Source: Streptomyces violaceorubidus (GTDB taxonomy: Bacteria; Actinomycetota; Actinomycetes; Streptomycetales; Streptomycetaceae). Taken from it: DNA of 64,000 bases. Below, piece by piece: positions 43,069 through 51,839 of this stretch (position 1 is the stretch's first letter; each line of letters starts with the position of its first letter). A program made the translations under genes and the position numbers. The stretch is from positions 62,001 to 126,000 of the forward strand of contig NZ_JODM01000025.1 in the NCBI RefSeq assembly GCF_000717995.1, read 5' to 3'. The notes under the pieces were generated by a model. It saw only the letters and a program-made list of their open reading frames with translations. It was not told where the DNA came from and did not search any database.

Positions 43069-43670
43069 TAGCGTCGCAACCTCTGGACCAGGCGCCCCTC
43101 CGCGTGAACGGCTGGGCACGGTGTCGGCGTCAAAGGGGCGCCCTGAATACGCCCCTGTGTTGGTCGTGAGTGACCGGCGCTGGTTCCCCCTTCTCGCCGC
43201 CGCTCGGCGCTGGTGTGCGCCCCCTGTGCGCCGGCTCGATCCTGCGGCGGTCCGTGGAATTCCAGCACAGTGCAGGATCTCCAACAAGGCCCACGGGGCA
43301 GGCCGTGAGATACGTGACAGCACGTGAGGGCCAGGTCACCAGCCGTAGAAGATGATCACTTGCAAAGCGGACGTATGCCCGCGAGTCGACGGGGTGCGGA
43401 GGGTGTCCCAGTCGACATGATCGGCAGCGGAATGATGGCTTCAGGCGTGTAATGTCGGTTTGGTCCGAGTGGCCTCGGCGTCGCAATTGACCGATTTGAA
43501 CCTTGCTGAGTGAGCAAACTCACATCCACATCGTGGTCTGGCCCACGGTTGCCGGGGAATCGCGTGTTTAGCCTGACGCTTTACAGAGAAGGCAAAACCG
43601 ACAACCCGCGCCCTCGCAGGGGCTTTCGCCGCCCCTCGGGCGCCCGGACACGACAGGGCCTCGTACAACC
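43069..43670. other. Long divergent intergenic region upstream of cvn1
   Basis: 602 bases between cvnA1 and a small peptide gene reading the other way. No convincing coding frame. Unusually AT-rich patches occur around 43440-43580, with overlapping inverted repeats at 43503-43523 (TTGCT-GAGTG-AGCAA and GTGAG-CAAA-CTCAC). It should contain both divergent promoters; an unrecognised small RNA is possible. Confidence 0.5.
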
Positions 43671-43859
43671 GTGAAGACGACGATGATGTTCCACAAGATC
43701 GCCAACCCGCGACGCACGACGCTGGCGCACCTCGAGGGCGCCGACGCTCTGCAGACGCCGGAACAGCTGGAGCACGCCGTCGAGCTCCCCGCCCAGACCG
43801 CCAACCCCCGCCGCACGATCCTCATGGAGGCCCCGGTCGCGGCGTCGGTCGCAGAGTAG
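43671..43859 (+). CDS. 62-residue peptide with duplicated ANPRRT motif
   Basis: Unknown function. Two near-identical octapeptides, ANPRRTTL (residues 11-18) and ANPRRTIL (44-51), flank a mildly acidic linker; the end is EAPVAASVAE. No signal peptide or membrane helix. GTG 43671 is used, with ATG 43683 as an alternative; no strong ribosome site is visible. Third positions are GC-rich, favouring coding. The duplicated motif suggests two binding sites for one partner, or a modified precursor with two cores; neither is shown. It is divergent from cvn1 and upstream of the FAH-gltX unit. Confidence 0.65.
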   Translation: MKTTMMFHKIANPRRTTLAHLEGADALQTPEQLEHAVELPAQTANPRRTILMEAPVAASVAE

Positions 43860-43962
43860 TACGGCACCGGACGGGGGACCGTTCAGCGCCACCCGGGCAG
43901 GCCCACCGCGTTAGCCTGGAGCGTCAGACTCCAGCCAGCTCAGTCAAGGGGCCAAGCAACCC

Positions 43963-44748
43963 GTGCGCATCGCCAGGTTCTCCATCGACGGGAACGTCGC
44001 CTTCGGCGCGGTCGAGGGCGACCAGCCGGACCAGCTCGTCCTCGACATCATCAAGGGCATCCCGTTCGCGGACTACGAGCTCTCCGGCACCAAGGTGCCC
44101 CTGAGCAAGGTGCGGCTCCTGCCGCCGGTACTCCCCAACAAGGTCGTCGCCTTCGGCCGCAACTACGCCGAGCACGCCCGTGAACTCGGCAACGAGGTGC
44201 CCGACGCCCCGTTCGCCTTCTTCAAGCCGTCCACCTCCGTGATCGGCCCCGGGGACCCCATCCAGTACCCCTCCTTCAGCGAGGAACTGCACCACGAGGC
44301 CGAACTGGCCGTCGTCATCGGCCGCATGTGCCGCGAGGTCCCGCGCGAGCGCGTCCAGGACGTGATCTTCGGCTACACCTGCGCCAACGACGTCACCGCC
44401 CGCGACGTGCAGCGCCGTGAGAAGCAGTGGGCCCGGGCCAAGGGCTTCGACTCCTCCTGCCCGCTCGGCCCCTGGGCGGAGACGGACCTCGACCTCGCGA
44501 CCGCGGGCGACCTGACCATCCAGCTCACGGTCAACGGCGACCAGCGCCAGCTCGGCCGCACCAGCGAGATGATCCACTCCATCGAGGATCTGATCGTCAA
44601 CATCTCCGAGGCGATGACGCTCCTGCCCGGCGACGTGATCCTCACGGGCACCCCGGCCGGCGTCGGCCCCCTCAACGTCGGCGACGAGGTCGCCGTCACC
44701 ATCGAAGGCATCGGCACTCTCACCAACAAGGTTGTCAAGCGTGGCTAG
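43963..44748 (+). CDS. Fumarylacetoacetate hydrolase-family protein
   Basis: 261 residues with the FAH C-terminal domain: [18 protein letters not shown], the metal-binding [23 protein letters not shown] and [13 protein letters not shown]. Metal-dependent hydrolases or decarboxylases of oxaloacetate- and acylpyruvate-like compounds; substrate here unknown. GTG at 43963. The stop overlaps the gltX start by 8 bases, so glutamyl-tRNA synthetase translation is coupled to this enzyme. Confidence 0.9.
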   Translation: MRIARFSIDGNVAFGAVEGDQPDQLVLDIIKGIPFADYELSGTKVPLSKVRLLPPVLPNKVVAFGRNYAEHARELGNEVPDAPFAFFKPSTSVIGPGDPIQYPSFSEELHHEAELAVVIGRMCREVPRERVQDVIFGYTCANDVTARDVQRREKQWARAKGFDSSCPLGPWAETDLDLATAGDLTIQLTVNGDQRQLGRTSEMIHSIEDLIVNISEAMTLLPGDVILTGTPAGVGPLNVGDEVAVTIEGIGTLTNKVVKRG

Positions 44749-46225
44749 CGCATCCGGCTCCCCCGTACGCGTCCGTTTCTGTCCGTCCCCGACCGGCAAC
44801 CCCCACGTGGGCCTGGTCCGCACCGCCCTGTTCAACTGGGCCTTCGCGCGCCACCACCAGGGCACGCTGGTCTTCCGCATCGAGGACACCGACGCGGCCC
44901 GCGACTCCGAGGAGTCGTACCAGCAGCTGCTGGACTCGATGCGCTGGCTGGGCTTCGACTGGGACGAGGGCCCCGAGGTCGGCGGCCCGCACGCGCCGTA
45001 CCGCCAGTCGCAGCGCATGGACCTCTACCAGGACGTCGCCACCAAGCTCCTGGACGCCGGCCACGCCTACCGCTGCTACTGCTCCCAGGAGGAGCTGGAC
45101 ACCCGCCGCGAGGCCGCCCGCGCCGCCGGCAAGCCCTCCGGCTACGACGGCCACTGCCGCGAGCTGAGCGCCGCCCAGGTCGAGGAGTACGTGTCGCAGG
45201 GCCGCGAGCCCGTCGTCCGCTTCCGGATGCCCGACGAGGCGATCACCTTCACGGACCTGGTCCGCGGCGAGATCACCTACCTTGCGGAGAACGTCCCGGA
45301 CTACGGCATCGTGCGTGCCAACGGCGCCCCGCTCTACACCCTGGTCAACCCGGTCGACGACGCCCTGATGGAGATCACCCACGTCCTGCGCGGCGAGGAC
45401 CTGCTCTCCTCCACCCCGCGCCAGATCGCCCTGTACAAGGCGCTGATCGAGCTGGACGTGGCCAAGGAGATCCCGGCCTTCGGCCACCTGCCGTACGTCA
45501 TGGGCGAGGGCAACAAGAAGCTCTCCAAGCGCGACCCGCAGTCGAGCCTCAACCTCTACCGCGAGCGCGGCTTCCTCCCCGAGGGCCTGCTCAACTACCT
45601 CTCCCTCCTCGGCTGGTCGCTCTCGGCCGACCAGGACATCTTCACGATCGAGGAGATGGTCGCGGCCTTCGACATCTCCGACGTGCAGCCCAACCCGGCG
45701 CGCTTCGACCTCAAGAAGTGCGAGGCGATCAACGGCGACCACATCCGCCTGCTGGAGGTCAAGGACTTCACCGAGCGCTGCCGCCCCTGGCTGAAGGCCC
45801 CCGCCGCACCCTGGGCGCCCGAGGACTTCGACGAGGCCAAATGGCAGGCGATCGCCCCGCACGCGCAGACCCGGCTCAAGGTCCTCTCCGAGATCACCGA
45901 CAACGTCGACTTCCTGTTCCTGCCGGAGCCGGTCTTCGACGAGGCGAGCTGGACGAAGGCGATGAAGGACGGCTCGGACGCCCTCCTGACCACGGCCCGC
46001 GAGAAGCTGGACGCCGCCGACTGGACCTCCCCGGAGTCCCTCAAGGAGGCCGTCCTGGCCGCCGGCGAGGCCCACGGCCTCAAGCTCGGCAAGGCCCAGG
46101 CCCCCGTCCGCGTCGCCGTCACCGGTCGCACGGTCGGCCTGCCCCTCTTCGAGTCCCTGGAGGTGCTGGGCAAGGAGAAGTCCCTGGCCCGGATCGACGC
46201 GGCGCTGGCGCGGCTGGCGGAGTAA
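44741..46225 (+). CDS. gltX: Glutamyl-tRNA synthetase
   Basis: Charges tRNA-Glu (and, in actinobacteria, tRNA-Gln, which is then amidated by GatCAB). 494-residue class I synthetase with the HIGH-type motif [15 protein letters not shown] and the KMSKS-type motif [14 protein letters not shown] 44741 overlaps the FAH gene end; an upstream start at 44732 is in frame but less well placed. Three tRNA-Glu and two tRNA-Gln genes lie 1.5 kb downstream. Confidence 0.94.
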   Translation: MASASGSPVRVRFCPSPTGNPHVGLVRTALFNWAFARHHQGTLVFRIEDTDAARDSEESYQQLLDSMRWLGFDWDEGPEVGGPHAPYRQSQRMDLYQDVATKLLDAGHAYRCYCSQEELDTRREAARAAGKPSGYDGHCRELSAAQVEEYVSQGREPVVRFRMPDEAITFTDLVRGEITYLAENVPDYGIVRANGAPLYTLVNPVDDALMEITHVLRGEDLLSSTPRQIALYKALIELDVAKEIPAFGHLPYVMGEGNKKLSKRDPQSSLNLYRERGFLPEGLLNYLSLLGWSLSADQDIFTIEEMVAAFDISDVQPNPARFDLKKCEAINGDHIRLLEVKDFTERCRPWLKAPAAPWAPEDFDEAKWQAIAPHAQTRLKVLSEITDNVDFLFLPEPVFDEASWTKAMKDGSDALLTTAREKLDAADWTSPESLKEAVLAAGEAHGLKLGKAQAPVRVAVTGRTVGLPLFESLEVLGKEKSLARIDAALARLAE

Positions 46226-46266
46226 CGCCCGAGCGCGCAGGGACCGCCTACGGGCAACGGGCACGA

Positions 46267-46308
46267 GCAAGGGGCGGCATCCGGAACACTCCGGGTGCCG
46301 CCCCTTGC
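46267..46308. terminator. Bidirectional terminator after gltX
   Basis: GCAAGGGGCGGCATCCGGA and complement (19 bp, one G-U) around ACAC, placed between gltX and the convergent RelE-type gene. Confidence 0.85.
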
Positions 46309-46315
46309 CACGGGG

Positions 46316-46600
46316 TCACTGCGCGTCGGCCTCGTCGACGAGATAGGCGCTCTCGTCGAAGATCTCCAGGACGACGACGACCATCACCGCTCCGGCCACC
46401 ATGTACTCCAGCATCACGCCAGGGGCGACGTAGGCCTTGCGCAGATGCTCGTCGGGGCCGAGCTGGGCGGTCGCGTTCTTCCGGAACGGGTCGCGGGCCA
46501 GTATCCGTACGGCCCGGTCCAGATGGGCCCGGCGCTCGACGGGCAGCGCCTCGTACGTCGCGCGGGCCTCAACGGTGAACTGAACGCGATATTCGGTCAT
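46316..46600 (-). CDS. RelE/ParE-fold small protein, no partner
   Basis: 94 residues: YRVQFTVEARATYEALPVER, RAVRILARDPF and a hydrophobic strand VMLEYMVAGAVMVVVVLEIF resemble the ParE/RelE toxin fold. No antitoxin gene adjoins it on either side. It is a single gene between gltX and a HAD hydrolase, so it may be a domesticated chromosomal relative rather than an active toxin. Toxin catalytic residues cannot be assigned confidently. Confidence 0.7.
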   Translation of the reverse strand: MTEYRVQFTVEARATYEALPVERRAHLDRAVRILARDPFRKNATAQLGPDEHLRKAYVAPGVMLEYMVAGAVMVVVVLEIFDESAYLVDEADAQ

Positions 46601-46706
46601 GGCGGCTCGGTCTTTCGCTCGTCGGTCCTCCCAAACTACGGCATCCGCCGCCCCCCGAACCGCTGAGGAGCCCCCGTACCGCCCGTCCCGGCGTTAGCGT
46701 CGGATC

Positions 46707-47441
46707 ATGAGCATTCGCGCCGTGGTCTGGGACGTCGACGACACCCTCTTCGACTACACCACCGCCGACCGCGAGGGCATGCGCGCCCATCTGGTCGCCG
46801 AGGGGCTGCTCGCCGGATACGGGTCGGCCGAGGAGGCCCTCGTGCGCTGGCGGGAGATCACCGACCAGCAGTGGGCGCGCTTCTCCGCGGGCGAGGTGGA
46901 CTTCGTCACACAGCGGCGCGACCGCACCCGGGTCTTCCTGGGCCGGCCGGAGCTGACGGACGCCGAGGCCGACGACTGGTTCCAGCGGTACGTCACGCAC
47001 TACGAGGCCGCCTGGTCGCTCTTCCCGGACGTGATGCCCGTGCTGGACGCCCTCGCCGACAGCCACCGGCACGCCGTGCTCTCCAACTCCAGCCTCACCG
47101 TCCAGGACCGCAAGCTGCGTGTCCTCGGCGTGCACGACCGCTTCGAGGCCATCCTGTGCGCCGCCGAGCTGGGCATCTCCAAGCCGGAGGCGGGAGCCTT
47201 CCTCGCGGCCTGCGACGCCCTCGGCCTCGCCCCGGCCGAGGTCGCCTACGTCGGCGACCACCCGGAGATCGACGGACGCGGCGCCGCCGACGCCGGGCTG
47301 CTCTCCGTCTGGATCGACCGCGGCGGCGTCTACGCGGCCGTCGACCCGCCGGCCGGACCGCGCCGCATCGCCTCGCTCTCCGAACTTCCGTCGCTCCTCG
47401 GCGCCGATACCCGTTTTGGAGCCCCGTCCACCTTCGGGTAA
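46707..47441 (+). CDS. HAD-superfamily hydrolase
   Basis: 244-residue haloacid dehalogenase-like phosphatase: motif I VVWDVDDTLFDYT, motif II AVLSNSS, motif III ISKPEAGAF and motif IV AYVGDHPEIDGRGA, with an alpha-helical cap after motif I. Small-molecule phosphatase of unknown substrate. No operon partners; the tRNA cluster begins 92 bases downstream. Confidence 0.9.
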   Translation: MSIRAVVWDVDDTLFDYTTADREGMRAHLVAEGLLAGYGSAEEALVRWREITDQQWARFSAGEVDFVTQRRDRTRVFLGRPELTDAEADDWFQRYVTHYEAAWSLFPDVMPVLDALADSHRHAVLSNSSLTVQDRKLRVLGVHDRFEAILCAAELGISKPEAGAFLAACDALGLAPAEVAYVGDHPEIDGRGAADAGLLSVWIDRGGVYAAVDPPAGPRRIASLSELPSLLGADTRFGAPSTFG

Positions 47442-47533
47442 TGTTCTTCCTGCGCCGCCGGAGAGCGGGCCGAACGGCCGGGAACCGGAAGCGCAACGCT
47501 AGAACAAGAACCCCTCCGGGGCTTGCGTTCCAG

Positions 47534-47605
47534 TGGCCTATGGTGTAATTGGCAGCACGACTGATTCTGGTTCAGTTAGTCTAGGTTCGAGTCCTGGTAG
47601 GCCAG
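47534..47605 (+). tRNA. tRNA-Gln (CUG), copy 1
   Basis: 72 bases; acceptor TGGCCTA / TAGGCCA, anticodon loop TTCTGGT (CTG), T arm with GGTTCGAGTCC, discriminator G, no encoded CCA. Confidence 0.95.
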
Positions 47606-47644
47606 CTCGCAGAGCTTATCTGCGCTGCGGAGTACATCCGCAAA

Positions 47645-47717
47645 GCCCCCGTTGTGTAGCGGCCTAGCACGCTGCCCTCTCAAGGCAGTAGCGCCGGTTC
47701 GAATCCGGTCGGGGGTA
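47645..47717 (+). tRNA. tRNA-Glu (CUC), copy 1
   Basis: 73 bases; acceptor GCCCCCG / CGGGGGT, anticodon loop CTCTCAA (CTC), TTCGAAT T loop, discriminator A. Anticodon stem TGCC / GGCA differs from the other two Glu copies by a compensated pair. Confidence 0.95.
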
Positions 47718-47779
47718 CAGATCCTTCCCGCGAGGACAGTTCGGGTCGCTCCCACTGTCTCCGATGCAGGATCGCTAGG

Positions 47780-47852
47780 GCCCCCGTTGTGTAGCGGCCT
47801 AGCACGCCGCCCTCTCAAGGCGGTAGCGCCGGTTCGAATCCGGTCGGGGGTA
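47780..47852 (+). tRNA. tRNA-Glu (CUC), copy 2
   Basis: 73 bases; as copy 1 but with a CGCC / GGCG anticodon stem. Identical to copy 3. Confidence 0.95.
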
Positions 47853-47872
47853 CGAACTGGTCTAAACCACAT

Positions 47873-47944
47873 TGGTCTATGGTGTAATTGGCAGCACGAC
47901 TGATTCTGGTTCAGTTAGTCTAGGTTCGAGTCCTGGTAGACCAG
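47873..47944 (+). tRNA. tRNA-Gln (CUG), copy 2
   Basis: 72 bases; identical to Gln copy 1 except acceptor TGGTCTA / TAGACCA, a compensated base-pair change. Confidence 0.95.
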
Positions 47945-47988
47945 CTCGGATCTGCGGCGGAGCAGCATTGAACGCCTGCATGATCCAC

Positions 47989-48061
47989 GCCCCCGTTGTG
48001 TAGCGGCCTAGCACGCCGCCCTCTCAAGGCGGTAGCGCCGGTTCGAATCCGGTCGGGGGTA
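47989..48061 (+). tRNA. tRNA-Glu (CUC), copy 3
   Basis: 73 bases; same sequence as Glu copy 2. Last tRNA of the array, followed by a hairpin. Confidence 0.95.
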
Positions 48062-48072
48062 CATGAAGTCCC

Positions 48073-48094
48073 AAGGGGGCTTCCGCCGAGGCGG
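48073..48094. terminator. Hairpin closing the tRNA array and MerR-type gene
   Basis: AAGGGGGCTTCCGC pairs with GCGGAAGCCCCCTT across a very short loop, 11 bases after the last tRNA and 16 before the convergent gene's stop. Confidence 0.8.
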
Positions 48095-48110
48095 AAGCCC
48101 CCTTCGGCGT

Positions 48111-48755
48111 TCACTCGATGCCGTAACGGCGCGCCGACTCCTCCTCCTGTGCCAGCCGGTGCAGGGCCCGCAGCACCGGCTGGAAGAGCACCGCCGCCGC
48201 GACCGCCATCTCCACCTTCTCCGCCTCCGAGGCGTGGGTCTCCATGAAGTCCAGGTCCCGCCGCGCCACCTCTCTCATCAACTCGCTGTAGGGCGCCATC
48301 GGTTCCGCGTCCCACGGATAGCCGAGGCGGCGCAGCGCGGCCACCGCCACCACCAGGGAGCGGTGCACGGGGGAGAGCGGCGCCAGTTCCCGGGAGGTCT
48401 CCCAGCCCAGCAGTTCGAGGAGCCGGTCCACCTCGACGCGCGCGGCGGTCACCGCCGGGTCCGCCTCGTCGGGCTCGGCGTCCTGCGGCAGCGCCCACAG
48501 GGCCGCCCCGAGCCGGACGGTGCGGCCCAGCGACTCGTCGTCGACGTGCCCCAGGACCTCACGGGCCGTCGCCACCGGCACCTTCCCGACCTGGATCAGC
48601 GCCCGCACCAGCCGCAGTCGGCGCAGATGGCCCTCGTCGTACTCGGCGGTGGTCGCGTTGATCTGCCGGCCCGGCGGCAACAGCCCTTCCCGCAGGTAGT
48701 ACTTGATCGTCGCGGTGGACACCCCGCTGTGTCTGCTCAGGTCGGCCAGTCGCAT
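48111..48755 (-). CDS. MerR-family regulator
   Basis: 214 residues with an N-terminal MerR winged helix (MRLADLSRHSGVSTATIKYY, then LREGLLPPGR) and a long helical C-terminal domain lacking metal-binding cysteine clusters, so it probably senses an organic ligand. ATG 48755 has AAGGG 8 bases before it. Divergent from a DUF4188 gene, with a GGATAG-N5-CTATCC palindrome between them. The pair looks like a regulator and its target. Confidence 0.9.
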   Translation of the reverse strand: MRLADLSRHSGVSTATIKYYLREGLLPPGRQINATTAEYDEGHLRRLRLVRALIQVGKVPVATAREVLGHVDDESLGRTVRLGAALWALPQDAEPDEADPAVTAARVEVDRLLELLGWETSRELAPLSPVHRSLVVAVAALRRLGYPWDAEPMAPYSELMREVARRDLDFMETHASEAEKVEMAVAAAVLFQPVLRALHRLAQEEESARRYGIE

Positions 48756-48772
48756 CCCTTGCGCCCTTTCTC

Positions 48773-48789
48773 GGATAGCGGAACTATCC
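48773..48789. promoter_or_regulatory. Operator of the MerR-type regulator (candidate)
   Basis: GGATAG-CGGAA-CTATCC, a perfect 6-5-6 inverted repeat in the 79-base divergent gap between the MerR-type gene and the DUF4188 gene. Confidence 0.6.
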
Positions 48790-48834
48790 AAGCAGCCGCT
48801 CGGAGAGTGCGGCTCGCCAACACGGGGAGGCGTC

Positions 48835-49422
48835 ATGCCGGGCAGGTCCACGACCGCGACCCGTACCACCGCCGCCGCCGAGGGGGACGTGACCGTCCTG
48901 CTGATCGGCATGCGGATCAACCACTTCTGGGCCGTACACCACTGGCTGCCGGTCCTCCTCGCCATGCCGCGCATGCTCCGCGAGCTGGCGAGGGCGCCCG
49001 AGCGCGGACTGCTGGGCCACGTCCTGCTGACGGCGTCGCCACGGACGTACTACGTCGTCCAGTACTGGGAGTCCAAGGAGAAGCTCTACCGGTACGCCCA
49101 CTCGCCCGACATGTTCCACCACCGGGCCTGGGCGGTCGTCAACCGCAAGGAGCGCAAGGGCCGGGTGCGCGGGCACGTGGGGCTGTGGCACGAGGCGTAC
49201 GTCGTGCCCGAGGGGTCGTACGAGTCGATCTACGCGGACATGCCGCCCTTCGGGCTCGCGGCGGCGCACGGGCGGGTGCCGCTCGAACGGCGGGGCAGGC
49301 GCGCGGAGGACCGCTTCGCGCACCGGTCGCGCAGGAGCGTGGAGCGGGGTGCGCGGGGGAGGGCGGAGAGGAAGGTGGTCGCCGGGGAGACGACCCGGGA
49401 CCAGGCCCAGGACGGGGCCTGA
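48835..49422 (+). CDS. DUF4188-family protein (monooxygenase-like)
   Basis: 195 residues. The core VTVLLIGMRINHFWAVHHWL ... YYVVQYWESKEKLYRYAHSP ... HRAWAVVNRK ... VGLWHEAYVVPEGSYESIY matches DUF4188, a ferredoxin-like fold distantly related to antibiotic-biosynthesis monooxygenases. GGGGAGG lies 6 bases before ATG 48835. A basic 50-residue tail follows the domain. Probably regulated by the divergent MerR-type protein; substrate unknown. Confidence 0.82.
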   Translation: MPGRSTTATRTTAAAEGDVTVLLIGMRINHFWAVHHWLPVLLAMPRMLRELARAPERGLLGHVLLTASPRTYYVVQYWESKEKLYRYAHSPDMFHHRAWAVVNRKERKGRVRGHVGLWHEAYVVPEGSYESIYADMPPFGLAAAHGRVPLERRGRRAEDRFAHRSRRSVERGARGRAERKVVAGETTRDQAQDGA

Positions 49423-49432
49423 GGACGGCGCG

Positions 49433-49460
49433 GGGCCCGCCGCGGCGTTGAGGCGGGCCC
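49433..49460. terminator. Hairpin between the DUF4188 gene and ndgR
   Basis: GGGCCCGCC / GGCGGGCCC, perfect 9-bp stem with a 10-base loop between convergent stops. Confidence 0.7.
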
Positions 49461-49489
49461 GTTGACCGGTCGGCGGTGTCCCGCGCGGC

Positions 49490-50206
49490 TCAGCCGTTGC
49501 GGCGCAGCGCCTCGGAGAGGCGGCCGGCGGCGTCGATGATCGCCTGCGCGTGCATACGGCCGGGGTGGCGGGTGAGGCGCTCGATCGGCCCCGAGACGGA
49601 CACGGCGGCCACCACGCGGTTGGACGGGCCGCGCACCGGCGCGGAGACGGACGCGACGCCGGGCTCCCGCTCACCGATGGACTGGGCCCAGCCCCGGCGG
49701 CGCACGCCGGACAGCGCGGTCGCCGTGAAACGGGCGCCCTGGAGGCCGCGGTGCAGGCGCTCCGGCTCCTCCCAGGCCATCAGGATCTGGGCCGAGGAAC
49801 CGGCTTTCATGGTGAGCGTGGAGCCGACCGGGACGGTGTCCCGCAGGCCCGACAGGCGCTCGGCCGCGGCCACGCAGATGCGCATGTCGCCCTGGCGGCG
49901 GTAGAGCTGGGCGCTCTCGCCGGTGACGTCGCGCAGGTGGGTGAGGACCGGGCCCGCGGTGGCGAGCAGGCGGTCCTCGCCGGCCGCCGCTGCCAGCTCG
50001 GCAAGGCGCGGGCCGAGGATGAATCGGCCCTGCATGTCGCGCGCCACCATGCGGTGGTGTTCCAGCGCCACGGCCAGGCGGTGGGCCGTGGGTCGTGCCA
50101 GTCCGGTCGCACCGACCAACCCCGCGAGGGTGGCCGGACCGGACTCCAGAGCGCTCAGGACGAGGGCCGCCTTGTCCAGAACGCCGACGCCGCTACTGTT
50201 GTCCAT
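49490..50206 (-). CDS. ndgR: IclR-family regulator of amino acid metabolism
   Basis: 238-residue IclR protein: winged helix [20 protein letters not shown] / [15 protein letters not shown], then the effector-binding domain ending [20 protein letters not shown]. Length and position divergent from leuCD match NdgR of S. coelicolor, reported to control leucine and other amino acid genes and antibiotic production. ATG 50206 is the first residue of the conserved protein; upstream in-frame sequence lies in the promoter region. Confidence 0.9.
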   Translation of the reverse strand: MDNSSGVGVLDKAALVLSALESGPATLAGLVGATGLARPTAHRLAVALEHHRMVARDMQGRFILGPRLAELAAAAGEDRLLATAGPVLTHLRDVTGESAQLYRRQGDMRICVAAAERLSGLRDTVPVGSTLTMKAGSSAQILMAWEEPERLHRGLQGARFTATALSGVRRRGWAQSIGEREPGVASVSAPVRGPSNRVVAAVSVSGPIERLTRHPGRMHAQAIIDAAGRLSEALRRNG

Positions 50207-50249
50207 GCAACGATACTCCCGTCTCACTCTGTGAAACGCAAGTTCAATT

Positions 50250-50259
50250 TTCCGTGGAA
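50250..50259. promoter_or_regulatory. Candidate NdgR operator
   Basis: TTCC-GT-GGAA palindrome in the 197-base gap between ndgR and leuC, of the kind bound by IclR proteins. The surrounding CAAGTTCAATTTTCCGTGG is notably AT-rich. Confidence 0.45.
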
Positions 50260-50403
50260 CCCGCCACTCTGGAAGGCACGAAGTCACAACGGCCCGTGAC
50301 ACATGGGCCTGGTGGCGGTTGCCCGGAATCACAGGGGCGCGGGCACCGCTTCCCCAAGATCACTAGTTGGGTCGGCGCTTCGTCGTCGACCGAAGGGAAA
50401 GCG

Positions 50404-51834
50404 ATGGGTAGGACACTCGCGGAGAAGGTCTGGGACGACCACGTCGTCCGGCGCGCCGAGGGCGAGCCCGACCTCCTCTTCATCGATCTGCACCTGCTGC
50501 ACGAGGTGACCAGCCCGCAGGCCTTCGACGGCCTCCGCAAGAGCGGCCGCCCGGTGCGGCGGCTCGACCTGACCATCGCCACCGAGGACCACAACACCCC
50601 GACGCTCGACATCGACAAGCCCATCGCGGACCCGGTCTCCCGGGTCCAGCTGGAGACGCTGCGCAAGAACTGCGCGGAGTTCGGCGTCCGGCTGCACCCG
50701 CTGGGCGACGTCGAGCAGGGCGTCGTGCACGTCGTCGGCCCCCAGCTGGGCCTGACCCAGCCGGGCACCACCGTGGTCTGCGGCGACTCGCACACCTCGA
50801 CGCACGGCGCCTTCGGCGCGCTGGCGTTCGGCATCGGCACCTCGCAGGTCGAGCATGTGCTGGCCACCCAGACGCTGCCCATGGCCCGTCCGAAGACCAT
50901 GGCGATCACGGTCAACGGCGAACTGCCCGAGGGCGTCACGGCCAAGGACCTGATCCTGGCGATCATCGCGCGGATCGGCACCGGCGGCGGCCAGGGCTAC
51001 ATCCTGGAGTACCGCGGCGAGGCCATCGAGAAGCTCTCGATGGAGGCCCGGATGACCATCTGCAACATGTCGATCGAGGCCGGCGCCCGCGCGGGCATGA
51101 TCGCCCCCGACGCGACCACCTTCGCCTACCTCCAGGGCCGCCCGCACGCCCCCGAGGGCGCCGACTGGGACGCGGCGGTCGAGTACTGGAAGACGCTGCG
51201 TACGGACGACGACGCCGAGTTCGACGCCGAGGTGGTCATCGAGGCCGCCGAGCTGGCGCCGTTCGTCACCTGGGGCACCAACCCGGGCCAGGGCGCGCCG
51301 CTTTCCGCCGCCGTCCCCGACCCGGCCTCGTACGAAGACGCCTCGGAGCGCTTCGCCGCCGAAAAGGCCCTGGAGTACATGGGCTTGGAGGCCGGGCAGC
51401 CGCTGCGGTCCATCAAGGTGGACACCGTCTTCGTAGGCTCCTGCACCAACGGCCGCATCGAGGACCTGCGCGCCGCCGCCGAGATCGTCCGGGACCGCAA
51501 AGTCGCCGACGGCGTACGCATGCTGGTCGTCCCGGGCTCCGCGCGGGTCGGTCTGCAGGCCGTCTCCGAGGGTCTGGACGTGGTCTTCAAGGAGGCCGGC
51601 GCCGAATGGCGGCACGCGGGCTGCTCGATGTGCCTGGGCATGAACCCGGACCAGCTGGCCCCGGGTGAGCGCTCCGCGTCCACCTCCAACCGCAACTTCG
51701 AGGGGCGCCAGGGCAAGGGCGGCCGCACCCACCTGGTGTCGCCGCAGGTCGCGGCCGCGACGGCGGTCCTGGGCCACCTGGCCTCCCCGGCCGACCTGTC
51801 CGACGCCGACGTCCCCACGCCCGCTGGAGTCTGA
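50404..51834 (+). CDS. leuC: 3-isopropylmalate dehydratase large subunit
   Basis: Aconitase-type [4Fe-4S] enzyme converting 2- to 3-isopropylmalate, and citramalate in the CimA route. 476 residues with cluster cysteines in [12 protein letters not shown] and [14 protein letters not shown], and the [19 protein letters not shown] loop. ATG 50404 follows AAGGGA. leuD starts 5 bases after its stop. Divergent ndgR is the likely regulator. Confidence 0.96.
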   Translation: MGRTLAEKVWDDHVVRRAEGEPDLLFIDLHLLHEVTSPQAFDGLRKSGRPVRRLDLTIATEDHNTPTLDIDKPIADPVSRVQLETLRKNCAEFGVRLHPLGDVEQGVVHVVGPQLGLTQPGTTVVCGDSHTSTHGAFGALAFGIGTSQVEHVLATQTLPMARPKTMAITVNGELPEGVTAKDLILAIIARIGTGGGQGYILEYRGEAIEKLSMEARMTICNMSIEAGARAGMIAPDATTFAYLQGRPHAPEGADWDAAVEYWKTLRTDDDAEFDAEVVIEAAELAPFVTWGTNPGQGAPLSAAVPDPASYEDASERFAAEKALEYMGLEAGQPLRSIKVDTVFVGSCTNGRIEDLRAAAEIVRDRKVADGVRMLVVPGSARVGLQAVSEGLDVVFKEAGAEWRHAGCSMCLGMNPDQLAPGERSASTSNRNFEGRQGKGGRTHLVSPQVAAATAVLGHLASPADLSDADVPTPAGV

Positions 51835-51839
51835 GAGTC

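Noticed and set aside
38770..43071. 1433-codon plus-strand frame opposite cvnA1
   Set aside because: Shadow of cvnA1; composition is Arg/Leu/Val/Gly filler without domains. The same applies to 33865-37275 opposite cvnA2 and 37440-38168 opposite cvnD1.
43568..43867. Minus-strand frame opposite the 62-residue peptide
   Set aside because: Its Cys/Ser/Arg-rich product has no domain, and the plus-strand frame has the better third-position bias and an internal motif repeat.
47645..48061. Regular repeats resembling a CRISPR array
   Set aside because: The repeated units fold as tRNA-Glu and tRNA-Gln with proper anticodons and T loops; spacing is irregular.
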